Source of the DNA: Treponema sp.
Lineage (GTDB): Bacteria > Spirochaetota > Spirochaetia > Treponematales > Treponemataceae
Assembly: GCA_017551545.1 (NCBI GenBank)
Contig: JAFZLJ010000119.1
Coordinates: 1 to 64,000 of the forward strand
Direction of reading: 5' to 3'
Length of the DNA stretch: 64,000 nt
Below, in pieces: positions 34,387 to 43,000 of the stretch. How positions within the stretch are numbered: the stretch's first letter is position 1; each line of letters begins with the position of its first letter. The position numbers and the translations under genes are program-made. Under the pieces are notes generated by a model. The model was not told the DNA's origin, did no database searches, and saw only the letters and a list, made by a program, of their open reading frames with translations.

Positions 34387-35412
34387 ATGGAAACAATTCA
34401 CGTAAACGTAAAAGACTCATATGACGTTCTCGTGGGCCCTGGCCTTTTGGCTCAGAGCGGTGCCCTCATCAAAGACGTAGACAGCCGTATTCAAAAGCTC
34501 CTTATTGTGAGTGATTCACATGTTGCTAAGTTGTATAAGGATGCGTTGGCGGGTGTGCTGCGAGAGGCCGGCTTTGAAGTTTTTGATTTTGTTTTTGATG
34601 CCGGTGAACAGAGTAAGAATCTTGAAACAGTTGGGGCAATTCTTGGTGTGCTAGCTGAAAAGGCCTTTACCAGAACAGACGCAGTTGTTGCTCTTGGCGG
34701 AGGTGTTGCTACAGACATTGCCGGATTTTCTGCTTCCATTTTTTTACGTGGTATAAAAGTTTTCCAGATACCTACTTCTCTACTTGCACAGGTTGATGCT
34801 TCTGTCGGCGGCAAGACAGGTGTTGATTTACCTGAAGGAAAAAATCTTGTTGGTTCTTTCTATCAGCCGTCGCTTGTTATTATTGATACAGATCTGCTTG
34901 CTTCTCTTGATGATGTGATTTTTACAGAAGGTATGGCAGAGGTTATAAAATACGCTTTTATCTGCGACAAAAATCTTTTTGAACGCTTGCAGAAAAAGCT
35001 TACAAAGTCTTCTCCACAACTGCCCGAAATTATTGCTCAGTGTGTTCGCATTAAAGCAGACATTGTTTCTAAAGATGAACACGACAACGGCCTGCGCCAG
35101 CTTTTGAACTTTGGTCATACAATTGGTCACGTAATTGAAGCCCGCAGTAATTTTACAGTTTCGCACGGCTTTGCTGTTGCCAAGGGAATGGAACGCATAA
35201 GTCGTACAAGTAATGTGCATTCAGAAGTTGTGGAGCTTCTTAAGAAATACGACCTGCCGTGTGATGACCCTATCACCAGCGACCAGATTTTGCAGGGAGT
35301 TATGAACGACAAGAAAAAGCGCGGTGGTAATATTACAATAGCCTTTGTAAACGCCATAGGCGCCGGCGAGCTTCGAACAATGAGTCTTGAAGAATTTGGA
35401 AATTATTTATGA
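34387..35412 (+). CDS. aroB: 3-Dehydroquinate synthase
   Basis: Cyclises DAHP to 3-dehydroquinate using NAD+ and Zn2+ or Co2+; 341 residues. Seen: DAGEQSKNLETVGAIL, VVALGGGVATDIAGFSASIFLRGIK, QVDASVGGKTGVDLPEGKNLVGSF and GLRQLLNFGHTIGHVIEA with the metal-ligand histidines. AAGGAAT precedes the ATG. It overlaps aroA by ATGA. Confidence 0.96.
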   Translation: METIHVNVKDSYDVLVGPGLLAQSGALIKDVDSRIQKLLIVSDSHVAKLYKDALAGVLREAGFEVFDFVFDAGEQSKNLETVGAILGVLAEKAFTRTDAVVALGGGVATDIAGFSASIFLRGIKVFQIPTSLLAQVDASVGGKTGVDLPEGKNLVGSFYQPSLVIIDTDLLASLDDVIFTEGMAEVIKYAFICDKNLFERLQKKLTKSSPQLPEIIAQCVRIKADIVSKDEHDNGLRQLLNFGHTIGHVIEARSNFTVSHGFAVAKGMERISRTSNVHSEVVELLKKYDLPCDDPITSDQILQGVMNDKKKRGGNITIAFVNAIGAGELRTMSLEEFGNYL

Positions 35413-36785
35413 ATTATAAAATAGAAATCCCAAGCCTTAAGCTAGATTTTAAAGTTCCTCCTTCAAAGTCTGTAGTCCACCGAGAATTGATTATTGGATT
35501 TTTGGAGGCAGTGAAAGAAGGGCGCGGGGTGAATGAACAAAGCGGGGTACCAGAGCGAAGTGTGGTGCCTGAGCGAAGTGTGGTGCCTGAGCGAAGTGTG
35601 GTGCCTGAGGCTCTCGAAGGCCCCCATAAGATCCAATCCATCATCACCCCACAAGAAACCGACAACGATGACATCCGTGCCACCCGCGCCTGTCTCAAAG
35701 CCTTGTACGAAGCAAGCCAGAGTGATGCAACAGAAGTTTACATGCCCTGCAACGAAAGCGGTTCCACCCTGCGTTTTATGATTAGCGTTGGTGCTGCCTA
35801 TTTGAATTATGTAGGCTTGGCCCAGAAAAAGAAGTTAGTATTTTTGCCAAAAGGCCGTCTTATCGACCGTCCGCTTGATCAGCTTATTACATGCTTGGCT
35901 GAGCGCGGTGTTACAGTTGTTGTAGATAAAGAAAAGAATGAAATCACAGTAGAGGGTGTGCTTACTCCGGGCTGTTTTGTTATACAGGGAAATGTTTCTT
36001 CGCAGTATATTTCCGGTTTGCAGATGGCCTTGATTTTGCTGCCTGATTTTACTGTTGAGCTTGATGGGCCGCTTGAGTCAAAAGGGTATTATGAATTAAC
36101 TTTGAATATTTTGAAGAGTCATAATGACGGGGCCCTTCGACAGGCTCAGGGACCCCAGGGGCAATCTATTTCTGAAGGCGACTGGTCCAGCGCAGCATTT
36201 TTGCTTTGTCTTGGTGCCCTTGTTCCAGACGGACAGATTATCTTACACGGTCTGAACAAAGATTCTCTGCAAAAAGATAAAATCATAATCAGCATACTGG
36301 AACAGTTAGGTTTTACTTTCACCTGGAACAACAGCTCTGTAGAACTTACTGCCCGCCCAGACATAAACAAAACACGCGAACTTGAACTCAACCTTGATGC
36401 CGCCGACTATCCTGACATCGTTCCATACATTGCAATTGTTTCAACCGCATACACAAAATCAACCAGCATCAAAAATATTGAACGCCTGCACTTTAAGGAA
36501 TGCGACCGCGTAGAAGCAACAATAAATGCATTAAAAGCAGCTGGTGGCAACGCTTACGAAAAAGACGGCACTCTTTATATAACAGGCGGCCACAACGCAG
36601 CAGGAGAGCTTTCTGTAAGCACATACAACGACCACCGCATGGCAATGACAGCATGTCTCGTTGCAGCATGGACAGGTCGTCCTGTTTTGATAGATAATAA
36701 AGAATGTGTAAAAAAATCCTTCCCGGGATTGTTTGAAGTAATAACCCCCGGGGTCCCTGAGCATGTCGAAGGGGCACAAGATTAG
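35409..36785 (+). CDS. aroA: EPSP synthase with three repeat A-derived segments
   Basis: 3-Phosphoshikimate 1-carboxyvinyltransferase, 458 residues against a usual 425-430. Catalytic motifs are kept: PPSKSVVHRELI, CNESGSTLRFMIS, KGRLIDRPLDQL, SSQYISGLQMAL, EGDWSSAAFLL, KECDRVEAT, YNDHRMAMT and KKSFPGLF. Three segments come from A-type repeats: residues about 47-72 (tandem PERSVV units), 241-251 (ALRQAQGPQG), just before EGDWSSAAF, and the C-terminal tail from 447 (VPEHVEGAQD). All keep the frame. Activity is likely since core motifs are intact. Confidence 0.94.
   Translation: MNYKIEIPSLKLDFKVPPSKSVVHRELIIGFLEAVKEGRGVNEQSGVPERSVVPERSVVPERSVVPEALEGPHKIQSIITPQETDNDDIRATRACLKALYEASQSDATEVYMPCNESGSTLRFMISVGAAYLNYVGLAQKKKLVFLPKGRLIDRPLDQLITCLAERGVTVVVDKEKNEITVEGVLTPGCFVIQGNVSSQYISGLQMALILLPDFTVELDGPLESKGYYELTLNILKSHNDGALRQAQGPQGQSISEGDWSSAAFLLCLGALVPDGQIILHGLNKDSLQKDKIIISILEQLGFTFTWNNSSVELTARPDINKTRELELNLDAADYPDIVPYIAIVSTAYTKSTSIKNIERLHFKECDRVEATINALKAAGGNAYEKDGTLYITGGHNAAGELSVSTYNDHRMAMTACLVAAWTGRPVLIDNKECVKKSFPGLFEVITPGVPEHVEGAQD
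35547..35623. repeat. Tandem 18-base repeats with A-like end, inside aroA
   Basis: Three exact tandem units of GAGCGAAGTGTGGTGCCT at 35553-35606, preceded by a partial copy and followed by an A-like CTCTCGAAGGCCC. Each unit adds six residues. The 18-base period keeps the frame for any copy number. Confidence 0.9.
36129..36160. repeat. Repeat A unit inside aroA
   Basis: Full reverse-orientation A unit translated as ALRQAQGPQG. Confidence 0.88.
36744..36776. repeat. Repeat A unit at the 3' end of aroA
   Basis: Forward A unit (core CCCTGAGCATGTCGAAGGGG) forming the last codons of aroA, just before the stop at 36783-36785. Confidence 0.85.
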
Positions 36786-36795
36786 AGAGGACATT

Positions 36796-37875
36796 ATGCA
36801 GGAATACAATTGGTTTACTGGAACTAACCTTAAAGTTGGCATCTACGGGGAATCTCACAGCGAGTCCATTGGTGTACGCCTCGAAGGTCTAGCCTGTGAC
36901 AAGCTCGACACCAACGCTCTTGCTGCATTTATGAAACGCCGTGCTCCAGGCCAGAATGACTGGTCTACCCCACGCAAAGAAGCCGATGAAGTTATTGTAG
37001 ATACCTTGCAGAATGGTTTGTTCGAAGCACATATCCAGAACACAAATACAAAACCACATGATTATTCAAACTTGTTACGAACCCCTCGTCCTGGCCACGC
37101 AGATTTTACTGCAAGACTCAAATATGGTGAAAGTTTTAATTCATCAGGTGGCGGTGCTTTTTCGGGAAGACTCACAGCTCCTTTGTGTGCTGCAGGCTTT
37201 CTTGCAATGAGCTATCTTGAACAGAAAGGAATAAAAATAAACGCACATATAAAATCAATTGCCGGTGTAAAGGATGAGTCCTACAACTTTGACGACCGCG
37301 CAGAAGAAAAAGCATTCCTTGAAAAACTTTCAGCCGTTCCACAAAAAGAGTTCCCCGTAATTGATGACGCAAAAGGCGAGCTTATGAAAGAAGCAATTGC
37401 CAAAGCCCGTGCCAACAACGACTCTGTAGGCGGCACAATTGAAGTTGTAATTCAGGGATTACCAGGCGGAATAGGCGGCCCGATTTTCGAAGGCATAGAA
37501 GCAAAAATTGCCGCCTTGTGTTTTGCAGTTCCAGCATGTAAAGGTGTAGAATTTGGTAATGGGTTTGGTGCTGCGGAATTAACAGGGGCTACTAATAATG
37601 ATAGCTTTGTTTTTGCAGAAGGGCTAAAACTGAAAACCAACCGTTGCGGTGGCATTCTTGGGGGCATAAGCGTTGGCGGTACTGTTGCACCAATTGTTTT
37701 TGATGTAGCTGTAAAACCAACACCAACAATTTCAAAAGAGCAGAACACAGTAGACTTAGAAACAAAATCAAATACAACAATAACTGTAGGCGGACGACAC
37801 GACCCTTGTATTGTTCCGCGTGCAGTTCCTGTATATGAAGCTGTTGCAGCTCTTGCTCTTGCAGATTTTATTTAG
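36796..37875 (+). CDS. aroC: Chorismate synthase
   Basis: Converts EPSP to chorismate using reduced FMN; 359 residues. Seen: GIYGESHSESIGV, KRRAPGQNDWSTPRKEAD, PRPGHADFTARLKYGE, SSGGGAFSGRLTAPLCAAGFLA and GGRHDPCIVPRAVPV. The ATG at 36796 follows GAGAGG; upstream in-frame codons overlap the aroA stop and are not needed. It is the last gene of this aro run and meets a convergent acetyltransferase gene with a 4-base overlap. Confidence 0.96.
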   Translation: MQEYNWFTGTNLKVGIYGESHSESIGVRLEGLACDKLDTNALAAFMKRRAPGQNDWSTPRKEADEVIVDTLQNGLFEAHIQNTNTKPHDYSNLLRTPRPGHADFTARLKYGESFNSSGGGAFSGRLTAPLCAAGFLAMSYLEQKGIKINAHIKSIAGVKDESYNFDDRAEEKAFLEKLSAVPQKEFPVIDDAKGELMKEAIAKARANNDSVGGTIEVVIQGLPGGIGGPIFEGIEAKIAALCFAVPACKGVEFGNGFGAAELTGATNNDSFVFAEGLKLKTNRCGGILGGISVGGTVAPIVFDVAVKPTPTISKEQNTVDLETKSNTTITVGGRHDPCIVPRAVPVYEAVAALALADFI

Positions 37876-38309
37876 AATCTAATAATAAACGCTTTTTTAC
37901 TTGTATCATCAAAACCAAGTGAGCGGTAAAAATCATGAGCTCCGGTGCGGGTAATTCCACTTTCAAGAAAGACCTTGTAACAGTTCTGTTCTTTTGCAAG
38001 TTCAATGGCTTTTTTTAGAAGCTGGCTTCCAACTCCTTTGCCACGCCATTTTTCGTCCGTTACAACATTTTCTATAAAACCAATCGGTCTACCCTGGTTG
38101 CTGAAATTGGGGATGATTGTCAAAAAGCAGGTTGCAATAAGCTGGTCATTTTCGTAGGCGCCAAGGTAAGTGATTTTATCATCATTTTGAATCTGTTCCC
38201 AAATCTCTTCACGCTTTTGTGCCGGTAAACCTTCATTTATAGGACTAAGCTGAACATACAAATCCATCAGTGTGTCTAAATCTTTTTGTGAAATTTTTCG
38301 TATTTCCAT
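37872..38309 (-). CDS. GNAT-family N-acetyltransferase
   Basis: Small acetyl-CoA-dependent acyltransferase, 145 residues. Seen: IENVVTDEKWRGKGVGSQLLKKAIELAKEQNCYKVFLESG, the acetyl-CoA-binding motif A (R-G-K-G-V-G), and a C-terminal AHDFYRSLGFD. Substrate not inferable. Leaderless start 6 bases after TATAAT. Confidence 0.9.
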   Translation of the reverse strand: MEIRKISQKDLDTLMDLYVQLSPINEGLPAQKREEIWEQIQNDDKITYLGAYENDQLIATCFLTIIPNFSNQGRPIGFIENVVTDEKWRGKGVGSQLLKKAIELAKEQNCYKVFLESGITRTGAHDFYRSLGFDDTSKKAFIIRF

Positions 38310-38315
38310 AAGTTC

Positions 38316-38321
38316 ATTATA
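38316..38321 (-). promoter_or_regulatory. Extended -10 of a probable leaderless promoter (GNAT gene)
   Basis: TGT-TATAAT on the minus strand with 6 bases to the ATG at 38309. Confidence 0.65.
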
Positions 38322-38373
38322 ACAGAAAAAGTTAAAATATCATAATCCTGTGGATTTTTCTTATCTCAAATGA

Positions 38374-38379
38374 TAGTAT
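38374..38379 (+). promoter_or_regulatory. Possible leaderless promoter of aroQ
   Basis: TGA-TAGTAT with 7 bases to the ATG at 38387 and no ribosome-binding site. It is embedded in a 13-base palindrome ATGATAGTATCAT (38370-38382) that could be an operator. Confidence 0.5.
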
Positions 38380-38386
38380 CATACAC

Positions 38387-38659
38387 ATGGAAAATACTGA
38401 TAATTCTTTAGCTGATTTGCGGTTACAGATAGACGCCGCTGATGATAAGGTACTGGCAGCACTTGCAGAACGCATGAAGGTTGCTAAAAAAATTGGTGAA
38501 CTTAAAAAAGAAAGCGGTGGTGCAGTTATGGATGCAGACCGCGAAGCACAAAAACTTGTTGTACTGCAGGAAAAGGCTGATAAAATTCTTAAGCCGTATA
38601 TAAGCAGAATCTATAGTGTTCTTTTTGAAGTATCGCGGGATTTGCAGTCAAAGTTATAA
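38387..38659 (+). CDS. aroQ: Chorismate mutase (AroQ type)
   Basis: Monofunctional AroQ-fold mutase (90 residues) turning chorismate to prephenate, supplying TyrA. Seen: LADLRLQIDAADDKVLAALAERMKVAKKIGELKKE, the long first helix with active-site Arg and Lys, followed by D-REAQKLVVLQEKA. It begins a second aromatic unit with the aroE-aroK fusion. Confidence 0.9.
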   Translation: MENTDNSLADLRLQIDAADDKVLAALAERMKVAKKIGELKKESGGAVMDADREAQKLVVLQEKADKILKPYISRIYSVLFEVSRDLQSKL

Positions 38660-38665
38660 AATCAG

Positions 38666-38753
38666 CGTCATTGCGAGGAGCGTAGCGACGTGGCAATCCA
38701 TAAAGAAATAGGCATTCTAATATGTGGATTGCCACGCTTCGCTCGCAATGACG
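38666..38753. repeat. Repeat B inverted pair
   Basis: B units at 38666-38700 and, inverted, 38724-38753, filling the gap between aroQ and aroE-aroK. Confidence 0.88.
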
Positions 38754-38767
38754 AAGGAATTGAAAAT

Positions 38768-39997
38768 ATGAAATTCGGAGTTCTGGGAAAATCATTGCCT
38801 CATACATATTCGCCGCAGATTCATAAGGAATTTGCGGATTATGAATATACTGTTCTTGAACGCACAGAAGAGCAGGTTCATGACCTATTCAAAGGCGCAG
38901 AAGGGCTGGATGGTTTTAATGTAACAATTCCATATAAAAAACTTGCTGCAAGCTTGTGTACAGAACTTTCTGAAGAAGCAAAAGAGCTTGGTGCAGTAAA
39001 CACAGTTGTAAAAACTCCGGATGGTTTTAAAGGCTATAATACAGATGTGTTCGGATTTAAGTACATGCTCCAAAGCGCAGGCATAGATCCAGCCGGCAAA
39101 AACTGTCTCATCCTTGGTACAGGCGGCGCAAGTGTTGCAGTAGAGTATGCACTGAAAAAAATGGGTGCTGCAAAGATTGATTTTTGTTCCCGTTCAGGCC
39201 AGATAAATTATGAAAATGTTTACACCGTTGCCCAGGATTCTGAGGTTATTGTAAACACAACACCAGTAGGCATGTTCCCGGAAATTGATAATTCTCCGAT
39301 TGATCTTTCTCAATTTAAAAATCTTTATGCCGCAACAGACATCGTTTATAATCCTTCACGCACAAAGTTTTTGCAGCAGGCACAGGAGCTTGGTGTAAAA
39401 AATGCAGGCGGACTTAGTATGCTGGTAGCGCAGGCTTGGGAAGCGAGCAGGTTTTTTACAAGAGGACAAGGCACCGTGGTCCCTGAGCTTGTCGAAGGGC
39501 CACAACATGATGACATCTCCTCTGTAATAGAAAAACTCCAATCCCAGATGCTCAACATCACACTTATTGGTATGCCGGGCTCTGGAAAAACTACTCTTGG
39601 TAAAAAGCTTGCAAAAGAAAAAGGCCGCACGTTTGTAGATCTGGATGACAAGTTCAAAGAAGAATACAACATCACCCCGGCAGAAGTAATTACACAAAAA
39701 GGTGAAGACGAATTCCGCTGCATGGAAACTGCGCTTGCAAAAAAAATCCTGCCACAATCAGGACTTGTAATTGCAACAGGTGGCGGCATTGTAACACGCA
39801 AAGAAAACTGGTTTTATCTGAAGGCTAATTCAAAAGTTATTTACATTGAGCGCCCGCTGGAGTTCCTTTTAAAACAGGACACTTCTAACAGACCGTTGAG
39901 TCAGAATAATAAAATAGAGGAACTCTATAAAGCAAGAGTTCCTCTTTATGAAAAAGTCTGTGATGAAAAGTGGATTGCCGCGCTTCGCTCGCAATGA
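38768..39997 (+). CDS. aroEK: Shikimate dehydrogenase - shikimate kinase fusion
   Basis: Bifunctional 409-residue enzyme for two consecutive shikimate-pathway steps. Residues 1-235 are AroE (MKFGVLGKSLPHTYSP; FNVTIPYKK; GAVNTVVKTPDG; ILGTGGASVAVEYAL; NTTPVGMFP; NAGGLSMLVAQAWEA). Residues about 262-400 are AroK (LIGMPGSGKTTLGKKLA Walker A; FVDLDDKFKEE; FRCMETALAKK; IATGGGIVTRKEN; RPLSQ). The linker (236-246, VVPELVEGPQ) is an A repeat and the last nine residues plus stop (WIAALRSQ) come from a B repeat, replacing the usual C-terminal helix of AroK. The ATG at 38768 has AAGGA upstream; a longer frame runs back into the B repeats. Confidence 0.93.
   Translation: MKFGVLGKSLPHTYSPQIHKEFADYEYTVLERTEEQVHDLFKGAEGLDGFNVTIPYKKLAASLCTELSEEAKELGAVNTVVKTPDGFKGYNTDVFGFKYMLQSAGIDPAGKNCLILGTGGASVAVEYALKKMGAAKIDFCSRSGQINYENVYTVAQDSEVIVNTTPVGMFPEIDNSPIDLSQFKNLYAATDIVYNPSRTKFLQQAQELGVKNAGGLSMLVAQAWEASRFFTRGQGTVVPELVEGPQHDDISSVIEKLQSQMLNITLIGMPGSGKTTLGKKLAKEKGRTFVDLDDKFKEEYNITPAEVITQKGEDEFRCMETALAKKILPQSGLVIATGGGIVTRKENWFYLKANSKVIYIERPLEFLLKQDTSNRPLSQNNKIEELYKARVPLYEKVCDEKWIAALRSQ
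39475..39503. repeat. Repeat A unit forming the AroE-AroK linker
   Basis: Forward A unit (core CCCTGAGCTTGTCGAAGGG) exactly at the domain junction. Confidence 0.9.
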
Positions 39998-39999
39998 CG
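39970..39999. repeat. Repeat B unit supplying the stop codon of aroEK
   Basis: Inverted-orientation B unit; the TGA inside GCAATGACG at 39995-39997 is the aroEK stop. Confidence 0.9.
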
Positions 40000-40001
40000 G
40001 A

Positions 40002-43000
40002 TTATCCCGGAATATGAATAATCTCTCGCGGTTTACTTCCGTTGGCTGGACCTACAATGCCGCGCTCTTCCATTTCTTCAACGAGTCGTGCTGCACGGTT
40101 GTATCCAATCTTCAAGCGACGCTGGATGTAGCTGGCACTTGCCTTTCCTGACTGAACGACAATTTCCAAAGCCTGATCATACAAAGGATCTTCGTCCATG
40201 TTGTTTCCAAAAAGGTCTACGTTTCCTTCTTCGTCTTCTTCATCTTCAACGAAAATCTGATCATCAATATATTCTGGTTCACCGTACTGCTTAACGTAAT
40301 CAACAACCTTTTCTACTTCGTTGTCATCAAGGTAAGTTCCCTGAATACGAATAGGAGCTGGATCAACAGCAGAAGCATAAAGCATATCACCACGGCCAAG
40401 AAGTTTTTCGGCACCAACTCCGTCAATAATAATCTGAGAGTCAATTCGCTGAGCAACCATAAATGCAATTCGGCTTGGGATGTTAGCCTTAATCAAACCG
40501 GTGATTACATTTGTAGACGGACGCTGTGTTGCAAGTACAAGGTGAATACCAACGGCACGGCTCATAGCTGTAAGACGAGCTACAATATTTTCAAGTTCCT
40601 TACCGCTTGTTGCCATAAGGTCAGCAAACTCATCAATGATTACAACAATGTAAGGAAGCTTTTCTGTAGCAATGTTGCGTTCCTTAATTCGTTCGTTGTA
40701 GCTTGAAATATCGCGTACACCAAGTCCATCAAGAAGAGCATAGCGGCGTTCCATTTCGCACAGACAATACTGCAATGCCTGGATAGCCTTCTTTGGTTCA
40801 GTAATAACCGGTGTAAGCAAATGTGGAATATTATTATAAAGCTTAAGCTCAACAACCTTAGGGTCAACAAGAATCATCTTTACGTCTTTGAAAGAACGCT
40901 TGTAAAGAATTGATGTAATCAAGCTGTTTACACAAACAGATTTTCCGGAACCAGTTGCACCGGCAATGAGCATATGCGGTGTTTTTACAAGGTCAACAAG
41001 CTGAGCCTTTCCAAGAATATCTTTTCCCAGAATTACAGGGATTTTCATTTTGTTCCATTCAGGCAAATCCATTTCTATAATTTCACGGAAGCCTACAACA
41101 CTGCGGCGCTTGTTTGGAACTTCAATACCAACTGCCTGCTTACCAGGAATAGGAGCAACAATACGAACTGACTGTGCTGCAAGACTGAGAGCGATGTTAT
41201 CCTGCAAAGCAACAATCTTACTGAGTTTTACGCCAGGCGCCGGAAGGATTTCGAACATTGTAACAACAGGGCCTTTTTTAATACCAATGATGTCTGCATC
41301 AATGTTGAATTCTGCAAGAGTCTGCTTGAGGTTTACAGAAGCCTGTTTTGTTTCGTCATCAATAACCCAGTACTGGTCATCTTTATATGCTGTAAGAAGG
41401 TCAGACGGAATTACGTATGGACCTTTTTTTGTAGCCTTTTTAGATTTTGGAGCAGTGCCTTCAATTACCTTTGTCTGAGGTGTATTTTCTTCCTGCTGTG
41501 CGTTGAAGAAATCTGTAAGCTCGTCGGCAGTAAGATTGTTTGCACGGCCAATATTCGGATTCAATTCCGGAGAAAGAATTTCATCACTGTCGTCCAGAGT
41601 TTCTTCAAAAGCGGCGTCTACATCAAAAAGAGAATCATCATTGCTTTCGCTGTCATCAGATCCACGGCGGATATCTTCTTCCATGTCAGAGAAAACATTT
41701 CCGGCAGCATTTGAAACATTAGAGAAGTTTATACTTTTTTCCTGTTTTGCAATCTGATTGAATACTGTGTTGTCAACTTCCATTTCTTCTGGAATTGGTT
41801 CAATATCATCAGACAAATCTTCGTTTACAGGAAGGTTGTTAGGGTCAACATCAAAGAAATCAGGGTCCAGAGTTTTTTCTGCAAGCGAAATCTTTCTAGG
41901 ATATTTTGAATTTATATTCTGTGCTGCAGCATAAGGGTCGTTATCGTCTGATTTTTCCTGGTCAGCAGCAGCTTCTTCATCCTTAAGCGAAATTGTGTTC
42001 GGCAGATTTTTGTTTGTAACAACTTTGTTTATATATTTTGCAGATTCGTAAGGAGAAGCTTCTGATTTTTCTTCAAGCTCATCTGGCGAGAAAGAAAGTT
42101 CAGGATCATTTTCATCAAAATCTTCTACATAGTCTGGAGGAAGTTCTGCAGGGGCTGGAGGAACATTGTCCCATTCAAGCTCGTCTACAGCATTTTCTGC
42201 AGGAACATCTTCCGAAAGCAAAGCGGCATATTCTTCCTGAGAAATAATTGAAGCAGGATTTTTTGGCTGAGCGTCTTCTTCGGCAGGAGCAGCTGCAGGG
42301 GTTGGAGCAGGTGCGGCAGTTGCAGCAACGGGCTCGGCAGGAGCAGCTTCTACACTTGGTTTATCTCCATCCAGGTTATCATAATCATCTATGCTAGGAA
42401 TATCTGCTTCGTATAATTCTTCTGCAGATTCCATAAGTGCTTCGAAAGAATCATCCTTCTTTTTCTTTTTGAGTTTATTAAGTGCTTTGTCGAATACTGT
42501 TTTTTTAGCACCAATTTTCTTGTATTTAAACTGAGTATCTTCTTTTTCCGAATCTTCAGAATCATCGGCCGGTTCGTCATCAGCTTCGTCTTCATCATCG
42601 TTTTCTTCAAAATCACCTTCAGTTTCATCAACAAACTCAATAGAGTCTTCTGAATCGTCGTCAAAATCATCTTCTGAATATTTTGGAGGTTCTTTTCCTT
42701 TATAGAAAATCCTGCGGTTAACAGATTCTGCAATTACACCAGCGCCAAGAATTTCAATAATTACAAGCATAAGGCCTGTAACACCGGCAATTACAGCTTT
42801 AATAATGCCGGAAGTTCCATCGGAACCACCACTAAGCGCACCTCGACAGATTTTTTCTGTAAAAACGCATGTAAAAAACGGCAGGATTGCTGTTATAAGG
42901 CGCATTGTTTTTTGAGCAGTCCAGATTGAAGCAAAACAGTAAAGACCCGAAATCAAAAGGAAAATCGGAATCAGAATGCTTGAGAATCCATAAACTGTAA

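Noticed and set aside
35553..35606. Tandem repeats considered as a CRISPR array
   Set aside because: The units are contiguous with no spacers, 18 bases long, and translated within aroA.
35553..35623. Repeat segment in aroA considered as evidence of a pseudogene
   Set aside because: The frame stays open and all catalytic motifs before and after it are intact, so the gene is treated as functional.
38666..38767. Longer N-terminus of aroEK starting inside repeat B
   Set aside because: Those codons are entirely repeat-derived. The ATG at 38768 begins the conserved AroE sequence and has an AAGGA upstream.
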